Positions 28,603 to 43,029 of a stretch of 64,000 nucleotides of DNA are shown here, piece after piece; position 1 is the stretch's first letter; each line of letters begins with the position of its first letter. The notes beneath the pieces are model-generated. The model was not told the origin of the DNA and did not search any database. It was given only the letters and a program-made list of their open reading frames with translations. Made by a program: the position numbers and the translations under genes. This DNA comes from Ficedula albicollis (Eukaryota > Chordata > Aves > Passeriformes > Muscicapidae): positions 7,332,447 through 7,396,446 of the forward strand of contig NC_021677.1 of the NCBI RefSeq assembly GCF_000247815.1, written 5' to 3'.

Positions 28603-28607
28603 GCTGG
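28603..28607 (+). repeat. Target site duplication, left (GCTGG)
   Basis: GCTGG immediately precedes the TG that starts the solo LTR and is repeated immediately after its terminal CA at 29259-29263. A 5-base duplication is typical of several retroviral classes, including ERVL-type elements. Confidence 0.8.
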
Positions 28608-29258
28608 TGTCTTGGGGTGACTTTATGATGCTTGTATCCCCAGTCGTCTGTTCTGTTGGTGTTGAATATTGAGTTCTGCAGCTTTGACACTGGTTCCAGG
28701 AGTGAAGCGGGAGAGAGTAGGTGCAGAGTTTGTTATCAGAGACTGCACTTGCTCCCCCGCATCCTTCACACAGACTGGGTTGGCTGCAGGGACAGCAGGA
28801 CAGAGGTCTCCTTTGCTCTTGGTTAGTTTCTGACTAGCTGAGGTAGAGAGGTTCCCTGGACTATGTTTTTTTCCTTTCTCCTGGAATTGTTTGAACCTGC
28901 TCTGGACTGAAAACCCAGAAGAGCCCCACAAGCTCACAACTGTGGCACACTGGGCTTGGCCTGGGCTGTGACATTTCCCAGCACTAGAGGGACTGAGAGC
29001 AGCCTGAGTGAGCCGGGCTGCAACCCACAAGAGGGACTCTGCTGAATTTGTCTTCTTGTCAGAGTGGCAAGAGGTTTTGTTGTTTAGTATTGTTCGTTTT
29101 TGTGCTGGGGAGTGCTTTGTCTGTTAAATAAACAGGTTTTTCCACTTCTCTATGAGGAAATATTTCACTGAACCAGTTGGGGGAGAGACTGCTTCAATCT
29201 GTTTCCTAGAGGGACCCCATTCAGAGGTTTCCTTCCAGATTTGCCCTAAACCAGGACA
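28608..29258 (+). mobile_element. Solo LTR of an endogenous retrovirus (651 bases)
   Basis: The element starts TGTCTTGG and ends CCAGGACA. It therefore has the canonical TG...CA ends, a perfect 4-base terminal inverted repeat (TGTC/GACA) and an 8-base near-perfect one. It is flanked by GCTGG on both sides. A polyadenylation signal AATAAA lies at 29127-29132, about 130 bases from the 3' end, as expected for R/U5. No internal region, primer-binding site or viral gene adjoins it, so the provirus was reduced to one LTR by recombination between its two LTRs. The sequence resembles LTRs I know from songbird genomes; the exact family name is not certain. A 135-codon minus-strand frame inside it (28623-29030) is incidental. 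Confidence 0.85.
29127..29132 (+). terminator. LTR polyadenylation signal AATAAA
   Basis: AATAAA within TGTTAAATAAACAGG in the 3' part of the solo LTR. It would define the end of R in the original provirus and could still end host transcripts running on +. Confidence 0.6.
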
Positions 29259-29263
29259 GCTGG
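29259..29263 (+). repeat. Target site duplication, right (GCTGG)
   Basis: Matches 28603-28607 exactly and adjoins the terminal CA of the LTR. Confidence 0.8.
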
Positions 29264-32200
29264 TTAAGCTCTGACAGAGTGGGACAGATCTGGATTGCTC
29301 CAATGGTCACAAGTGATGGATATCCAGACAAACTCTCTGAGCAGTGTGAAGCCAATGGATCCAGTACTATCCTGAGCCTCAAACCCTGTCAAACCCTCAG
29401 AAGAAAAAAGAAGGTACTAAAAATCACTCGTCCCATCAAATGCTGTGTCAAATTGTCCCTCAGAGGAAGGATACAGAACCAAACCTCTAAAGCAAAAATC
29501 ACCATTTCTGTGCTACCCTGGTTTTGACAGAAATTCTCCAAACTGACCAAAGCTGCAGCCCTTGGGCTGGTGGTCATTGTTCTGACTTGCTGAGGGTGAG
29601 GACCTGGTTGAGCTGCTCACACACTTCTGTCTCGTGTGTTGGGAGACTTACAGGACACACCTGGGACTCCAGGAAGAAGCCAGGCAGGATACTTTGGAGC
29701 ATCTCAGATGGGCTGTGGGGCATCAAGATCTACATCTTTGGATTGACCTTCACTCTGAACTATAAAAAATCAGACAAAACACAGTGATGGGCACCACGAG
29801 GGAACAACAGGGAGAAGGATCCTTCTTTGTGTGCAGGTCATTTTTCCCAGGCATGATCACGATCAAGCCCAAACCTTCCTTATCATCACCTTGTTCAAGC
29901 ATCTTTTCATTTACTATAGCAGGATCTGATGCTTCCCTGTGGAACTTGAAATTGGCTTCCTATGGGGACTTGTGTGATCTCCAGGAGTTAACATCCTCAG
30001 GCTGAATTAGCTTTAACAACTCTTTGTTGAGTGGTTAAATATTTACATCAAATTGTCCAGACTTTAGCATAACAACTTCAATTCCTCCTGGCAAGAAAGC
30101 CAGCACAGGTCACTTTGTCAATGACAAGGCTTCTAGATAATTAAACAACACTCACTGGCCACTAATTTATATGCATTATAACTCAGAATTAAGAACCCAA
30201 ATAGAATAAACTTCACAGACACTAAACACTTATTTGCTGTGACATTATTTACATTTGGGTCTACAGAAAGCAGTAAATCAAAAGAGGACTTTAGAAGAGG
30301 AAGAAGAGAGAGCAGTCTTCCTTTTCCCAATATTAACATTTAATAACCTTTCAGACATATGCAGCTTTGGATGCAATTCCTAGGAATAGGAATTTTACAC
30401 AAGGACTTGAATGAGCCAAATAATTAATGGCTAAAAATGCTACAACTTCTTTTTCTGGCATAGTGGCAGGGCCTACTGTGAGCTTTTAGGGCCTGGTGTG
30501 AAAAGAAGCAAAGGAAGATGTGTAAAAACATATTAGAAGTGATTGTTCATGTGGCAGAATTTGCAAACTGAATGTTGAAAAATTATTTCCAGGAGTGCTA
30601 TGAATTCTTCTTTGTGAAAAACAAGTCAAAGAGAATAAAGAATACAAATAATATGCAATTAAAAGGGCAAATAAACTCTCTCTCCAAAACTAGACTAGAA
30701 AAAACATCTGCATAACCAAAAGGTTTGGGGGTTTGAAGTGGTTTTTTTGGTAAAACTAATAGCGAGCCTTGAAAACAGAGAAGCTGAACAGGCAAGAAGT
30801 ACAGCTACGATTCCAGGGGTCATTCATCTCTGCCACAGGGAAAGAAGTAAATCAGTTTCTGTTAATGTTCCTGGTTTTACTGTCTGGTGCTCAAATTTTG
30901 TCACCATCTTTAATTTTCATCATATGATTTTAGTCAAATGATTTTAAATTATTCAATTTATAACCATGTATGGAAAAATCATTTCCCGTTCCTTTTTCTG
31001 TATGCAGCAATATCCAAACCAATGTAATAGTTGTTTTGTTTTACTTTGAGCCTGATGCTTCTGTATTTCCCAAGGTGTTTTATTTCAGGAAAATGATTAT
31101 GAAAATAGGTTGCATTCTTGATCGCTTTTGTATTTCCTTAGTTGTATGTTTTATTACTCTTGGCAACAAATCAAAACCAGCAGAAGTGTCTTTTCACTTG
31201 CAAGCCGAGGTATTACATACACCTTATCACGTTGTTAAATCAATTGTTGTAGTGATTTCTCGGCTTTTCTTGGCTGTTCTTCCAGTCACTTTTGAGTTTT
31301 CCCAAACATCACAGGGTACAATTAGTGCTAATAATCAGCCATTATCTACATCATTTTTTAAAAGGGAAGTCTTTGATACGTTTTGCAGTGAAGGAGATCT
31401 GCTGGTTAATAAAGCCAGCCGGAAATGTAGGCATTTTTTTTTCCTTTTACAGTGTTATTATTTTGCATCCTGTTTGGTGTTGAGTAAATGCACTGCTTAA
31501 ATGTGGAGTATATTTTCTGTGTGGGCACACAAAAAGGGAAGGTACTAGCTCAGATGGATTTCCCATGGCAGCAGACTTTGCAGATGTTTGTGTTTAATCC
31601 CTCTCAGGGCTTTGAGAGAGACCTCGATGCCGTTCAGGGCAGACGCCGAGGTGCTTCCTCTTGATGCCAGAAGAGTTTTCACTCTCATAAATAAGAGGCC
31701 TTATCTCCAACATTGAAAATGAAGGATCTTTTCAAACCAGCCCTCTCAGATGGGATGCAGCAGGAGGCAGCCTCTCAGTTTGCCTTATGGGTGTCAGCAT
31801 CTCTGGTGCTCTATCACACAGCCCAAGGCTCCAGTCAGTCGTGGTGCCTCCTTCTAAGTGCTGCTCTTGCTCACTGCTTCCCATTTTAGGCAGAGCAGCC
31901 ACGAGAAACTGTCCTGCTCTGGAGCTATTATTGCAGAGACAATGTCCTGACATTTTTTCAGCTCTGTATTGCTACTGGCTTTGTGTACTTGTATTTATAT
32001 ACATTTTGGATTCAAAGGGCTCCCCTGTGCTGGAGTACATCCAGGCTCACAGGCGAGGTCACATTAGGGAGAGTTTTCCTTGACAGTTTTTTGGGGAAAG
32101 ACATTTTCTGCACTTTCTGTACTTTCTGTACTGAGCCCGGGCTACAATTCATCACCAGAGGAATCTTTGATGGGATCTTTGAAACATGCAAATCAAAGTA

Positions 32201-32314
32201 AATATTAGAATTATAATGATGCAAGAAAATGTCCTCATCTAATACTCTCTCATCCTGGGAGCTGCAGAGATAAGAAGTCACTCTCCTACCCCAGCCCAGA
32301 AAAATTGCTTCTGA

Positions 32315-32506
32315 CAAAATAGAAAACAAAAGGCAAAGCTAAAATACTGCCCATTCAGTGTGAAAATTGATAAATATAGGGCCAGTTTTAGCCACAGAGG
32401 CCTGGGGGCGTATAATCAAAATAGAAAACAAAAGGCACAGCTAAAATACTGCCCATTCAGTGTGAAAATGGAGAAATATAGGGCCAGTTTTAGCCACAGA
32501 GGCCTG
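32315..32506 (+). repeat. 102-base tandem duplication (two copies)
   Basis: Homology of 32315-32404 with 32417-32506. Both contain CAAAATAGAAAACAAAAGGC and TAGGGCCAGTTTTAGCCAC. A few mismatches (GCAAAGC/GCACAGC, TTGATAAAT/TGGAGAAAT) separate the copies. Confidence 0.93.
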
Positions 32507-33835
32507 ATTGCACTCTCAGACACCTTGACATTTTTGGGCACTCTAAGTGATGGGAAAATCAAAATCAAGTGAAAATTGATGTTGAGGATGTCTCCAGTAT
32601 GAAGAACAAGGTTAGTGGCAGCTGCGTTAAGCTGGAAGGAGGCAAGCAGGATCTTCTCAGGGACATGTTGAAGAATTGGCTGGAGGTACAGCAGGAGGGA
32701 TAGAATAAAAAAAGAATTTTTCACTGGTAAAATCTAATGGAGACCAGGATTTCTAAACCAACACTAATCAACTTTCTGAAGCCTGACAGACTAAGGAAAA
32801 TAAATAAATGCAGTTAAACTACTGACTATAGTAACATTATTACAAACATTGCATATCACTTGAACTGTCTCCTGATCTTTCATTATCCAAGTGATGATTC
32901 TACTCAAGAGGAAAAGAGATCTTACAGCTACCAACCTCTTCAGGTGATTGAAGCATTGAGACTTTCCCTGGCCACTCTAATGGATACTGTTATGCTTACG
33001 TCAAATATCTATATTCAAATACCTTTATTCTGCCTGGGAATGTATGTCCTGGCAGTGTCCTCCTGCAGACTAAAAGAGACTGCAGAGACAAAGGAATTGA
33101 CCCTCAAACTCACTGGAAAATGAGTTTTTGTACCATCAGCTGTACCATCTGATACTGAGCCATGGGTATTTTTTTCTTTCCAATAAAATACGGATTTGAA
33201 GGCACAGCTTTCCTAAGTCACTGTCACAAACAGTCCACACAAACTGAGCCTAAGAATTTTTCCAGGGAATTGAATTCCCTCTGAAGAAATGTTGAAGTGG
33301 CCCATTTTCCACGTGAACTGGGTAATCATTTTCTTTCCTCTGCTAGGGAAACTGAAGTCACAAAACAACTAAAAGTCCTATTCTGATAATAGACAAGTTG
33401 GCATTTATATAGATACAATTGCAATTTAGCTCTCAAAAGTTCACTAGCAGATTAAAAGGTTCATAACACTCTTTAGAATATGAATCATACATTTGTCTTT
33501 TCCTCTCTGGTGAAGCCTTTAGTGGAATAATACGGGCAGAAAAATTAATGCTTCTCCTCCAGAAGGGAGATGCATGAAAGTGCTGGAGCTGTTTTCATCT
33601 GTGTTGGGCTAAATCAGGGGCTGTTGCATGTATCCATGCATGTATCCTCGTGTTAAAATATAGTCTCTACAGTGCAAGAATAGGTGCCTTGATTGCACTG
33701 TTTTATTTTAGAATGGTGGCTCTCAGCCCTCCTTTTTAATGACTTCATAATAGCCATGGGTAGATCCTGGTACTGCTCAATTTTTTTCTGCACTAAGTCA
33801 CATTTTTCTTTGCTCAGGTTTTCCTGACCAAATCA

Positions 33836-33960
33836 GGAAATTTATCAAAATCAAAATTTAATGTTTTTAGAGGAAATTTATCAAAATCAAAATTTAATGT
33901 TTTTAGAGTTTCAAAGGTTACTTATTGGGATTTAATGTTTTTAGAGTTTCAAAGGTTACT
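33836..33960 (+). repeat. Two overlapping tandem duplications (36 and 38 bases)
   Basis: GGAAATTTATCAAAATC repeats at 33836 and 33872 (36-base period). The end of that second copy, ATTTAATGTTTTTAGAG, then begins a second duplication at 33892 and 33930 (38-base period), which includes TTTCAAAGGTTACTTA. Two successive events therefore used the same 17-base segment. Confidence 0.92.
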
Positions 33961-36900
33961 TAATAAACACCAGCCTGGAATAACTTGAACTATTATTTTC
34001 TGAGACCTTCAAATTTGTCACTGGAAGGCCAAGCAGTAGAATGAACACATTCCAAACATCTCTGAAGCTAAAACAAAAGCAACAACACAAATACATATGT
34101 CAAGGACTTGTGCTTTTCCACCATTCCTTTCACCATCCCACACACATTTGTTGCTGTTCTCAAACATTCTCCCTACATTTATGTAATGCAAGTAATTCCA
34201 GTTTCTGCCTTCCATGGGATTGCCTCTGTGCCTCAGGTTTGTGTCTTGGTGCTTTGAATGAATTGCATGTGAATTCATTACTCAAGAAAGCAGTTTTAAA
34301 AACCTGTGTTGTTTGATGAGGGGATTACAGAATCAGACCAAGAACAGGGCTCTTTGAAAACTGTAATAATTTGGGAGTTGGAAGAAAAGGTCACGTGAAT
34401 TGTGTTTGTCTTTCAGGACTTTTTGGTGATGGAAATTTGAGGCACCTGAAGTCCATCTGGATCTTGGCCCAAGGAGCACCAAAGGACATTGGCAGGTATA
34501 CAGATCTAGTGACAGGAAAAAAAACTGGCTGGGGCTCAAAGGAAACAAGTGTATCTCATGTGTTTTGGGACTAGGAATTAATAAAAATATTCAATAAAAA
34601 AAGAGACATTTTTCAGACACATGCTTCAAGTTTCAGCATAAAGAATATCTGATGATGAACAACCACAGAGACAAACATCAGGTGTTTGTGCCTCTGCTTA
34701 TACAGTTGCCACAATTTCTTTACTTTTCTATGACTCTGCAACTTTCTTTTATGACAATGGAAAAATTAATTTGATAACAACACATGATCTGACAAGAAGG
34801 ACTTGGTTTCAAATGTCAAGTGCCACAAAAAGAGAGACTTATTTTAACAATTTATTGCCAATGGAAATGGGTGAAGACCCAAAAGGCCTGGCAGGATATT
34901 TATTGGTCTATCAGGCAATCTGAAAATTCATGAGTACAAGCACAATCTCAGTTTCTATTGTTGTTTCCAGTAGGACCTATAACCACTATCCATGTTTTCC
35001 AAAACAAAGAGGGCAATAGCCTTCTTCCTGAATTTCCTATCACTGAAATAAGCAGATTTCAGCTGCTCTCAGCTTCATCAGGCCGAACTGAAACAGAGCA
35101 GTCCTATCTGTAATTAGAAATTCATAAATCACTCACCCAGATTGTGTATTTTTTGTAATTCAAGGTAGGTAGGATGTGTTATGCTAACTTTTAAATCCAA
35201 TACATGATCTCCTGTGTTTTGAGAACAGGGCCAAAGATGGAGATGAAAATGAGTGTCTTGGTGTTACACGACACACTGTGCATTTGTGAAATACAGTTTG
35301 GAAAGCACTGCAGAGTGGCAGCCATGCACAGGAAATTTGATATGTAACAGATTTAGAACAGTTATAAGGAACAACTTCCTTTATGATGACGTCTAGGAAG
35401 TCATTTATCATCTCACAGAGGAGTCTGGCACCTTAAAGTGTTTATCTAAGGAAAGGAAATGAACCCCTGTCATCTAATAGAAACAGTATTTGATCCATCT
35501 CACAAAGAAGTACACTGGTCAAAGGAATTTTAAATAATCCTCAGCTCCAGCATTTGGCTATACCTGCTTCTTGTCTCCAGGAAGCTCTCAATCCATTACT
35601 TTTCTGGTGTTTTCCTTTCTTTTCAATCCTTTCCTTATTTAGACAATCTCTGGGTTTGAACATTATCCAAGATTTATTCCTTTTCAGATTAAATTAACAA
35701 AAACCTCCAGTTGCATTGAGTTAAATAGCAGGTGTACTTTAAACACACCAAAAATTCAGTTTTCAGGAAGAAAACTAACTTGGATTGACTAAATAGTCCT
35801 GAAGTTTATTCCACAGACTGGACTACAAAGGCAGCCTCAGGGACCACCACTTTTAATGCATGATCCAAAGTCCATTAAAACCTTTCCACAGTCTTCAATG
35901 GGGCTTTGATTAAGGCATGCGGGTGGGACGGTCATTGAAAACTTTACTGAAAGAACTGTGTTATAATGAGAAATTTATTTAAAATGAGCAGAGAATGAGG
36001 AGGGAAACCTGGAAGAGAGGCAAAAAGAAGGACAGGATGGGAACAGGTTTGATGGGAAGTATAAAATGGAGTGAAAATAGCAAGAAAGCCCATGAGGAGA
36101 AATGAGAGCCAGAATGCACAAAATGGTAGATTTATTGGTCCTTTGGGATGGAGATTTAAAATTGATTTCTGGGCTGGGAAACCTAAGCAGGAATCCAAGA
36201 CACCAAGAACAGCAAGAAATAATGATGACTCTTCCCATAGTATTTGAGGATGGATGAGAAAATAGGTAGGGAGGAGATCTGAGAAAAAACAGAATCCTGG
36301 AGCTTCAAGTCTTATTTGCTAAGTCTTGGTAGTGAGAGCTTCAACTGGAAAAGGAGCACTCTAATGCCACCCCCAGCCTGCTGTCCTGAGTTTCCGTGAG
36401 GGTAAAACTAAAAGTGTGAAATTTGGTAACTCAGAGATTGTTTGCACCTTTTATGTCTTCTTCTGCACCAACCAAACAGATGGACATCGAAATGTCTGTT
36501 TCAAGGACAAATATGAAGGAGGTCATAGGCTCAAAGTGATCAGTACTGAAAGTCATAGTTAATTCCCCAAAAGAATGAAATAGAAACTGAAAAATTGGTC
36601 CTTGTCTTCAGTCAAGAAAAGCAGAAGAAAGAAAACTGTAGGGAGATTAAAGGATATGATTGTTTTCTCTGTGAGGGAAAAAAAAAAGTATGAAGTGAAA
36701 ATAAAACTTGAGCAAAAGTTATTGCCAAGTATCAGCTTCTGGTCAAGGGGCGGTATGGAAACAGCTCTTTAGGGTTTATTTAGAGATTATTGCTCTCTAG
36801 GGCTTCAGACACAAAATATTCCTGTGAAGTGACCAGTAATTGCTGAAGCAGGTTGAATTTGTAGTTTGGGGACAATGCTGACTGCTTCATCAGTAGTGCA

Positions 36901-39900
36901 GGTGAGTTCTAGACCCTTCAGTTTTCCCTTTCACTTGTTTGCCACTGCACACTGCATACAAGAACTTTCCCTAAAAAACAAAAATAAGTAAATAAAAAGA
37001 AAAGAAAGAAAGTTATTTTTGCTGTTTCCTTTAACCCAAATCTCTCTTTTCATGATGGTTCATCACGACTACCAACTGCATGATACCTTTGAGTTTCCCA
37101 CCTTTAGGGATCTGCAGAGTTCAAAGCTTGTGATTCCTGGTTTGTCCTGACTGTCAGGTTTGGCAGCTTCCTCCAGCACTGCTCTTGGCTTCCCCATGGG
37201 ATTTACACATCTCTAGACTCTTTGCCTTCCCCTATGGCACAGAAAGCTGCTGGGACAGACTTAAATGTTTTGTTCTTGCTGCTGAATTCAACACATTCCC
37301 ACAGAACAGGATCATAGGGTTTATTCTGGCAAATTCCTCTTGGTATTCCCTGCCTTCTTTCTCTCCTACCTGTCATGGGACATGGCCATTGCTGTTATCT
37401 GCCTTCTGCCTCGCTCCAACTTTTGGTTAATGGGTTTATGAAGAATGTAATTATCTGCCTGAGCATCTTTCATCCTGTCCATAACACATTTGAACCCCTC
37501 ATTAAAAATATTCTTAGGATCTGCCAAAGGAAGGGGGAGAGGGGGGAGGGAAAAATGCTCCTTCCCTGTTCCTGGTCTTGGAAAGAAACTCCCCAGGTGA
37601 CAGGTTTTAGCTATGACATTTTTTATATGCTGCATCCTTTATTGGGAGAGAGTGTTATCTAATTGCAGCACAATGACAAATCAATTCCAGCTCCTCTCTG
37701 ACACAACTTGCTTTCTTCTCTTACTTTCAGTGGGTTTACAGTGAGACCTCAATTGGCTGTGCTCTCCCACCTGACTGAACTGTCCTACCCTGACCTGTGC
37801 TTGTCTTTGGAACAGTACATCAGAGGCAGGAGTTGAGCAGGCGTTGCTGGACAGGAAAAGTGTCCCGAGTCCAAAAAGCCTTTTACGTTTATCTCTTCTC
37901 CGTGTTCCTGAAGTGCCAGCAAAACCTTAAATCACTCTCTCAAGTACAGAACATCTGTCTTCCCCACAAGTTATCCAAGTTTTCTTCCTTAACGACCTTA
38001 CTTGGCAAATTACTCCTGTGTTTACTACCTTGGTGAGATCTTGGAGTTTGAATTCCCAGTCTAGCCTTAATTTTCCAACTTCATTCTGCATGTACCATTC
38101 TCAGAGTAGTTTCCTGTTCAGTTTTATGAAGATTCATTGCACATTTTCATTACTTCTAGAGCTAAACCTCTTTTTGCTTTCCCTGCATAAACCCTGGCTC
38201 TGGCTGACTTGCAGCAACAAGAATTCCTGAGAAAGGCTAATTTCTTTATAGCTGTGTGAAATAGATGCTGTGGCCGGGCTGCAGATTATTGTCACTTAAG
38301 TCTATATAAACCCTGAATAGTACCACTGAAAGCAAAGGCAATAGATTTCAAATTACCTATCCCATGTTAAACCTTTCAAGCAATGAGTTTATGTAATTTC
38401 AGAGGAAAAGAGGCCAACTTCTAAAGTAGTCTTGCTCTTATTGTAACATTTTTGTAGTAAGACACGTTCGGCCTGATAAATGTCTGAGCTAATATGTAAA
38501 AACCCTCTCTTTACCAAAATCTCAGAAGACTGCTCAGAGTTGTGTGATAGCATAACCGGCTGTATGTCTCATGACAGCTCCCAATAAAGCATTTGGTGGC
38601 AGTTCACTACAAATCCCAGTCAGGCCCTCTGAAGCCTAAATGTAATTTTTTTGTACAAAATATTTTCATCTTTGGTGTAAATCCATCAGTTTTTATATAA
38701 TTTCTATTCTGCAAGTCTGTGACTACAGTGGAGGTGGGGCTCTTGTCTCCTCCAAAGATAGTGTTTCACGTGACTGTGTCATTTGAATGGAGTCACTAAA
38801 TGAAATCACTTGCTTCCCCTTCAGTGTGTCTGGCTTTTGATACATTCATCCAAAAAAAATTCAAATCTTTTAAAATCTTGTACTATCCATCAGCCTTTCA
38901 GGGATTCCAGTTCTAGCATCTGCCAGCTCTGGATGTTGGCACTCTTCCGTCACGATAATTTCTACTCTGCTCATCATACGGATCTCAAGAGTAAGGGATT
39001 AGAGAAAGCCTAAAAATATCACGTAGGATGTCATTAACTTCAGTCACTTCCCTGGAAAGGCAAACACTGCACATTCTGTTCAGACCTTTGTCCACCTCAG
39101 CCTGTTCATCCTTTCCACATCTGCCTCCAAGCCATGGTGCTCCTCCTCGGGAGCGCAGGGAGCCTGCTGAGGCTGTCCCAGAGCCCTTCACGCACTTTCC
39201 TGCTCTCCAATATCAAAAGCTAAATACTACTGAGATAATTCTGTCATTGCCTGGTGGTGCCTGAGAAAATGATTTCCCTAATGTTTTGGTTCCTCATCTA
39301 CTTTCTGCCTACTTTGTGTCCATAAATAGGTTACTGTCATTTGAGCAGGGAACTACAGCTTTGTGCTCAAGGTTTATTTCTGCTCCTCTAATCATCTGGT
39401 AATGGACTATGTTGTAACATTCATCTGCATCAAAAGGAGTAGTCAGCATTTGTTTTTGCTCCAGAGCCTGAAGACATCATAACAGCTTCAGAAAAGAATC
39501 AGGAAACTCATTGCCAAACATATAACCTGCCATCACCACATTGAGGAGTAGGCAACAGCACAGAGTAGTGGAGCAACAGAAAATGAGGAGAATGGTTAAA
39601 CATAAAAAGAGGACCAAAACAACAGTGGGATAATGGGTTTTCTGAGCAAGGCCATGATCCGGTGCCACTGAAGCTGTCTGAATGAGCAATTCATTTTCTA
39701 TTGGTTTGTTAAAAAAAAAAATGTATTTCTATATTTGAATATTTGAATATTTGCCTTTGTGATTTGCCATTGAGATTGTTTCCTGTGTGCTAACCAAGAA
39801 AGGAAATGACCTCTGAAGAGATTGGGAAGTGGTAGAGGACAGAGTTTAGTCCAATGTGATTTTTTCAGTGAGAAGGACAAGGCACAAGGGAATGTGGAGT

Positions 39901-40205
39901 TGCTTACAAATGACGCAGAGAGCTGTATCAAAGACACCCACTGGTGCCACTTGCTGAGTACCCTAAGCAAGATCACTGGGATGAGCAATAACAGTGGTTG
40001 GGACTTCTTCATGTTGTTTCATCCTTATTCACAGAAGTTTAGTTGAAAGAATTTTTTAAAAAATATTTTTGATTCCCCACAGAGTGTGCTGCTGCAGTGG
40101 TATCATTTGAGGTCAGGACTGTATCTGTAACACGGCGCTGTCTCTGGAGATGACTGACACCAGGCTCGGCTGCACAGCCTTGGCAGAAGAGCAGGACAGC
40201 ACTGC

Positions 40206-40773
<568 letters not shown>

Positions 40774-42990
40774 TACTGCTGCCATAGGAACACAACTCCG
40801 CCATCTCCTCATGTGGAGAAAAAGTTGAGAATAACAATGCTGCTCAGCAAGGCCTCAGCCCTCTTGCAGCCTCTCTGAAATCTGCACCATATTTTAAGAT
40901 CAGACCACCTTCAAAGCATCACTTGACTTTATCTCTCCTTGAGTCTGTTCACACTGTCCTGGCCAAGCTGTTTTACTGCGTTTTATCTGCAGGCTCGCTG
41001 TGACTCATGGCCACCCTCCCACTGCCACGGTCTGTCACAGCCTTGCTCCTGTCGCATTACTGGAATTGCAACGGCATGTGCTGTGGCTCAAGATGAAATA
41101 CAGCTTCCCACAGCAGCCCTCAGTTCTCATCATTTCTTATGCATGTTTTATTGAGGACTCCTAGGCCTGGCATGAGTCCTCTCCCCAGGTCACTCCAGAT
41201 GAATATCTGTGGTTTCAGAATGGAAAAGGGATCAGCCACACTGCTGTGGCTGGCACACCAGTAAGAATCAGTCTCCTGCTGTCCAGAGGGCCAAACTACT
41301 AAATTACTCCTTTGTGAGGGATTATATACCCAGAAAAAAACATGAAGTAGCTATCCTATAGGAAAAAAAAAAACCTGGATTACTGAAAATGAACAGTTTT
41401 CTCTACTTATAACTCCAAGGTGGGAGATCCTATATGTTATCTTGCTAATTCTGGAGGTGAAGCAAGTGTGTTATTAGTTTGCACTTCGCTAATTTTGTGA
41501 GGGGCTTCTGAGGACAAAAAAATGAGACAGACAACCTTCAGAAAGACAGTCCTTCTGGTTAGGATTTATTTGAAATATGTGGACTAGGAGCTGAGTATTC
41601 TGTGTTCACAAGAGAGAAACATTCCTATGTTATTCAGTGTTTGTTAATAAGAAATTAGGCAAAAAAAGGCCAAGATCAGTAAAGCATGTAAAGCTTTGCC
41701 TAACTCTATCCTTAAGCACTGGAGCTTTTCAGAACATGCCTTTTATAGCCCCACACTAAGACCTGTGGCCCTCAGCTTCACATAAGCACAAGACTTCTGT
41801 TTGGTCTCTGGGAAAAGTTATGCCAAAAAACACAGTCCAGAACAATTCAGAGTCACGATGCTCTGAAAGCAGCATTAATAAGCTTCCCCTCTGTATTTCT
41901 GCACAGCCACTGTATCTGAACCTGCCTTTCAACAGGTAATGTTTGGACAGTATTTTTCACTACAAATCTTATCCACAACAGCAAATTAAGCTAAAAGGAA
42001 AAGAATAAAAATTAATTTTCTGTTTTCAATAAGACTTCCCATGCTGCACTAGTGTGAAGGGATCTTGCCAAGAAGTGTCAAGCTCCATCTACTGGCATTA
42101 AATTGAATCTGTAACTCAGTAAAAAGCCCCCAAGTTTTGGGTCTATCTACAAGAAACAAGCAGGCAATTTCACTGCCTTTGTAGAATTTTAGTCCAATTC
42201 CATTATACTATATGTTAATCCATCCTATTTAAATATCAGCTATATTTTCAAACTCTTGTGACATTTGCTAAGTTATGTGAGCATAGCAGAAAAGTATTTC
42301 ACTGCATGAGGTGCTGGGATGTGTATAAATAACAATATCCATACAGCAAAACCAGAGAAGGTTGTAGGGCTCTGTTTGGTGTGATGCTTACATCCCAAAG
42401 ACGTGACCTCTGGAAAGTCAATAATTTATACCTGTAAATAGTTCCCCAAATGATTAAAAAGGGATGGGAGATCTCCCTTGAGCTGCCATACATGAGGGAA
42501 CAGGGAAAAACAAATGTGGTCTGCAAAAAGAGACACATCTCATCCTTTAACCAAGGATTTGATTTTTTTTCTATCAGTATTTACCTTCAGCTCATAATTT
42601 CTATATATACTCTGCCTTTTCATATGCACTCTGCCTTGTCTCAAGCGTAAAATCGCAGTATTTTCCATTTGGAAATAAATGCAATGATCATTTTGAAGAA
42701 GGACCGCTGCTTCTTGTACCTTCAATTTTCATGTCAGGTGGGACTTTTGATAACCTAGAGATAAAAATACATCATGCTAAAGTTATACTGAGTAAATGGA
42801 CACCATAACAGTTGTGTGTATTCATAATAAAATAAAATCAGTCAACTCAAATACAGAATGGCAAGGTATCTGTTGTAGGGCATCACACAAATTCAAATTG
42901 TTTTCAAGATATTGAAGACATGAAAGGCTTGAAGAAGTGCGTTTCTTCCTGACTGATGTACAAGAAACATAGATTTTCATCTCATTGAGC

Positions 42991-42991
<1 letters not shown>

Positions 42992-43027
<36 letters not shown>
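42992..43027 (+). repeat. Poly-A run (36 bases)
   Basis: Thirty-six As followed by GAAAAGAAGG. It could be the tail of a retrocopy inserted on +, but no polyadenylation signal lies within 30 bases upstream, no gene-like sequence precedes it, and I see no flanking duplication. Treated as simple sequence. Confidence 0.85.

Positions 43028-43029
<2 letters not shown>

Larger units (their letters stand above)
29264..40205. other. AT-rich non-coding stretch with small duplications
   Basis: About 10.9 kb. Structures seen are the tandem duplications at 32315-32506 and 33836-33960. The longest non-repeat frame (30970-31500, 176 codons on +) is AT-rich, matches no family I know and has no splice or start context that supports it. 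No exon, tRNA or transposon recognised. Confidence 0.5.

Noticed and set aside
28623..29030. 135-codon minus-strand frame
   Set aside because: It lies wholly within the solo LTR, antisense to it; LTRs of this kind do not encode such a protein.
30970..31500. 176-codon + strand frame, the longest outside simple repeats
   Set aside because: AT-rich, hydrophobic by composition, no recognisable domain and no start or splice support. A frame of this length can arise by chance in 64 kb.
42992..43027. Poly-A run as the tail of a processed pseudogene
   Set aside because: No gene-like body, polyadenylation signal at the right distance, or flanking duplication.
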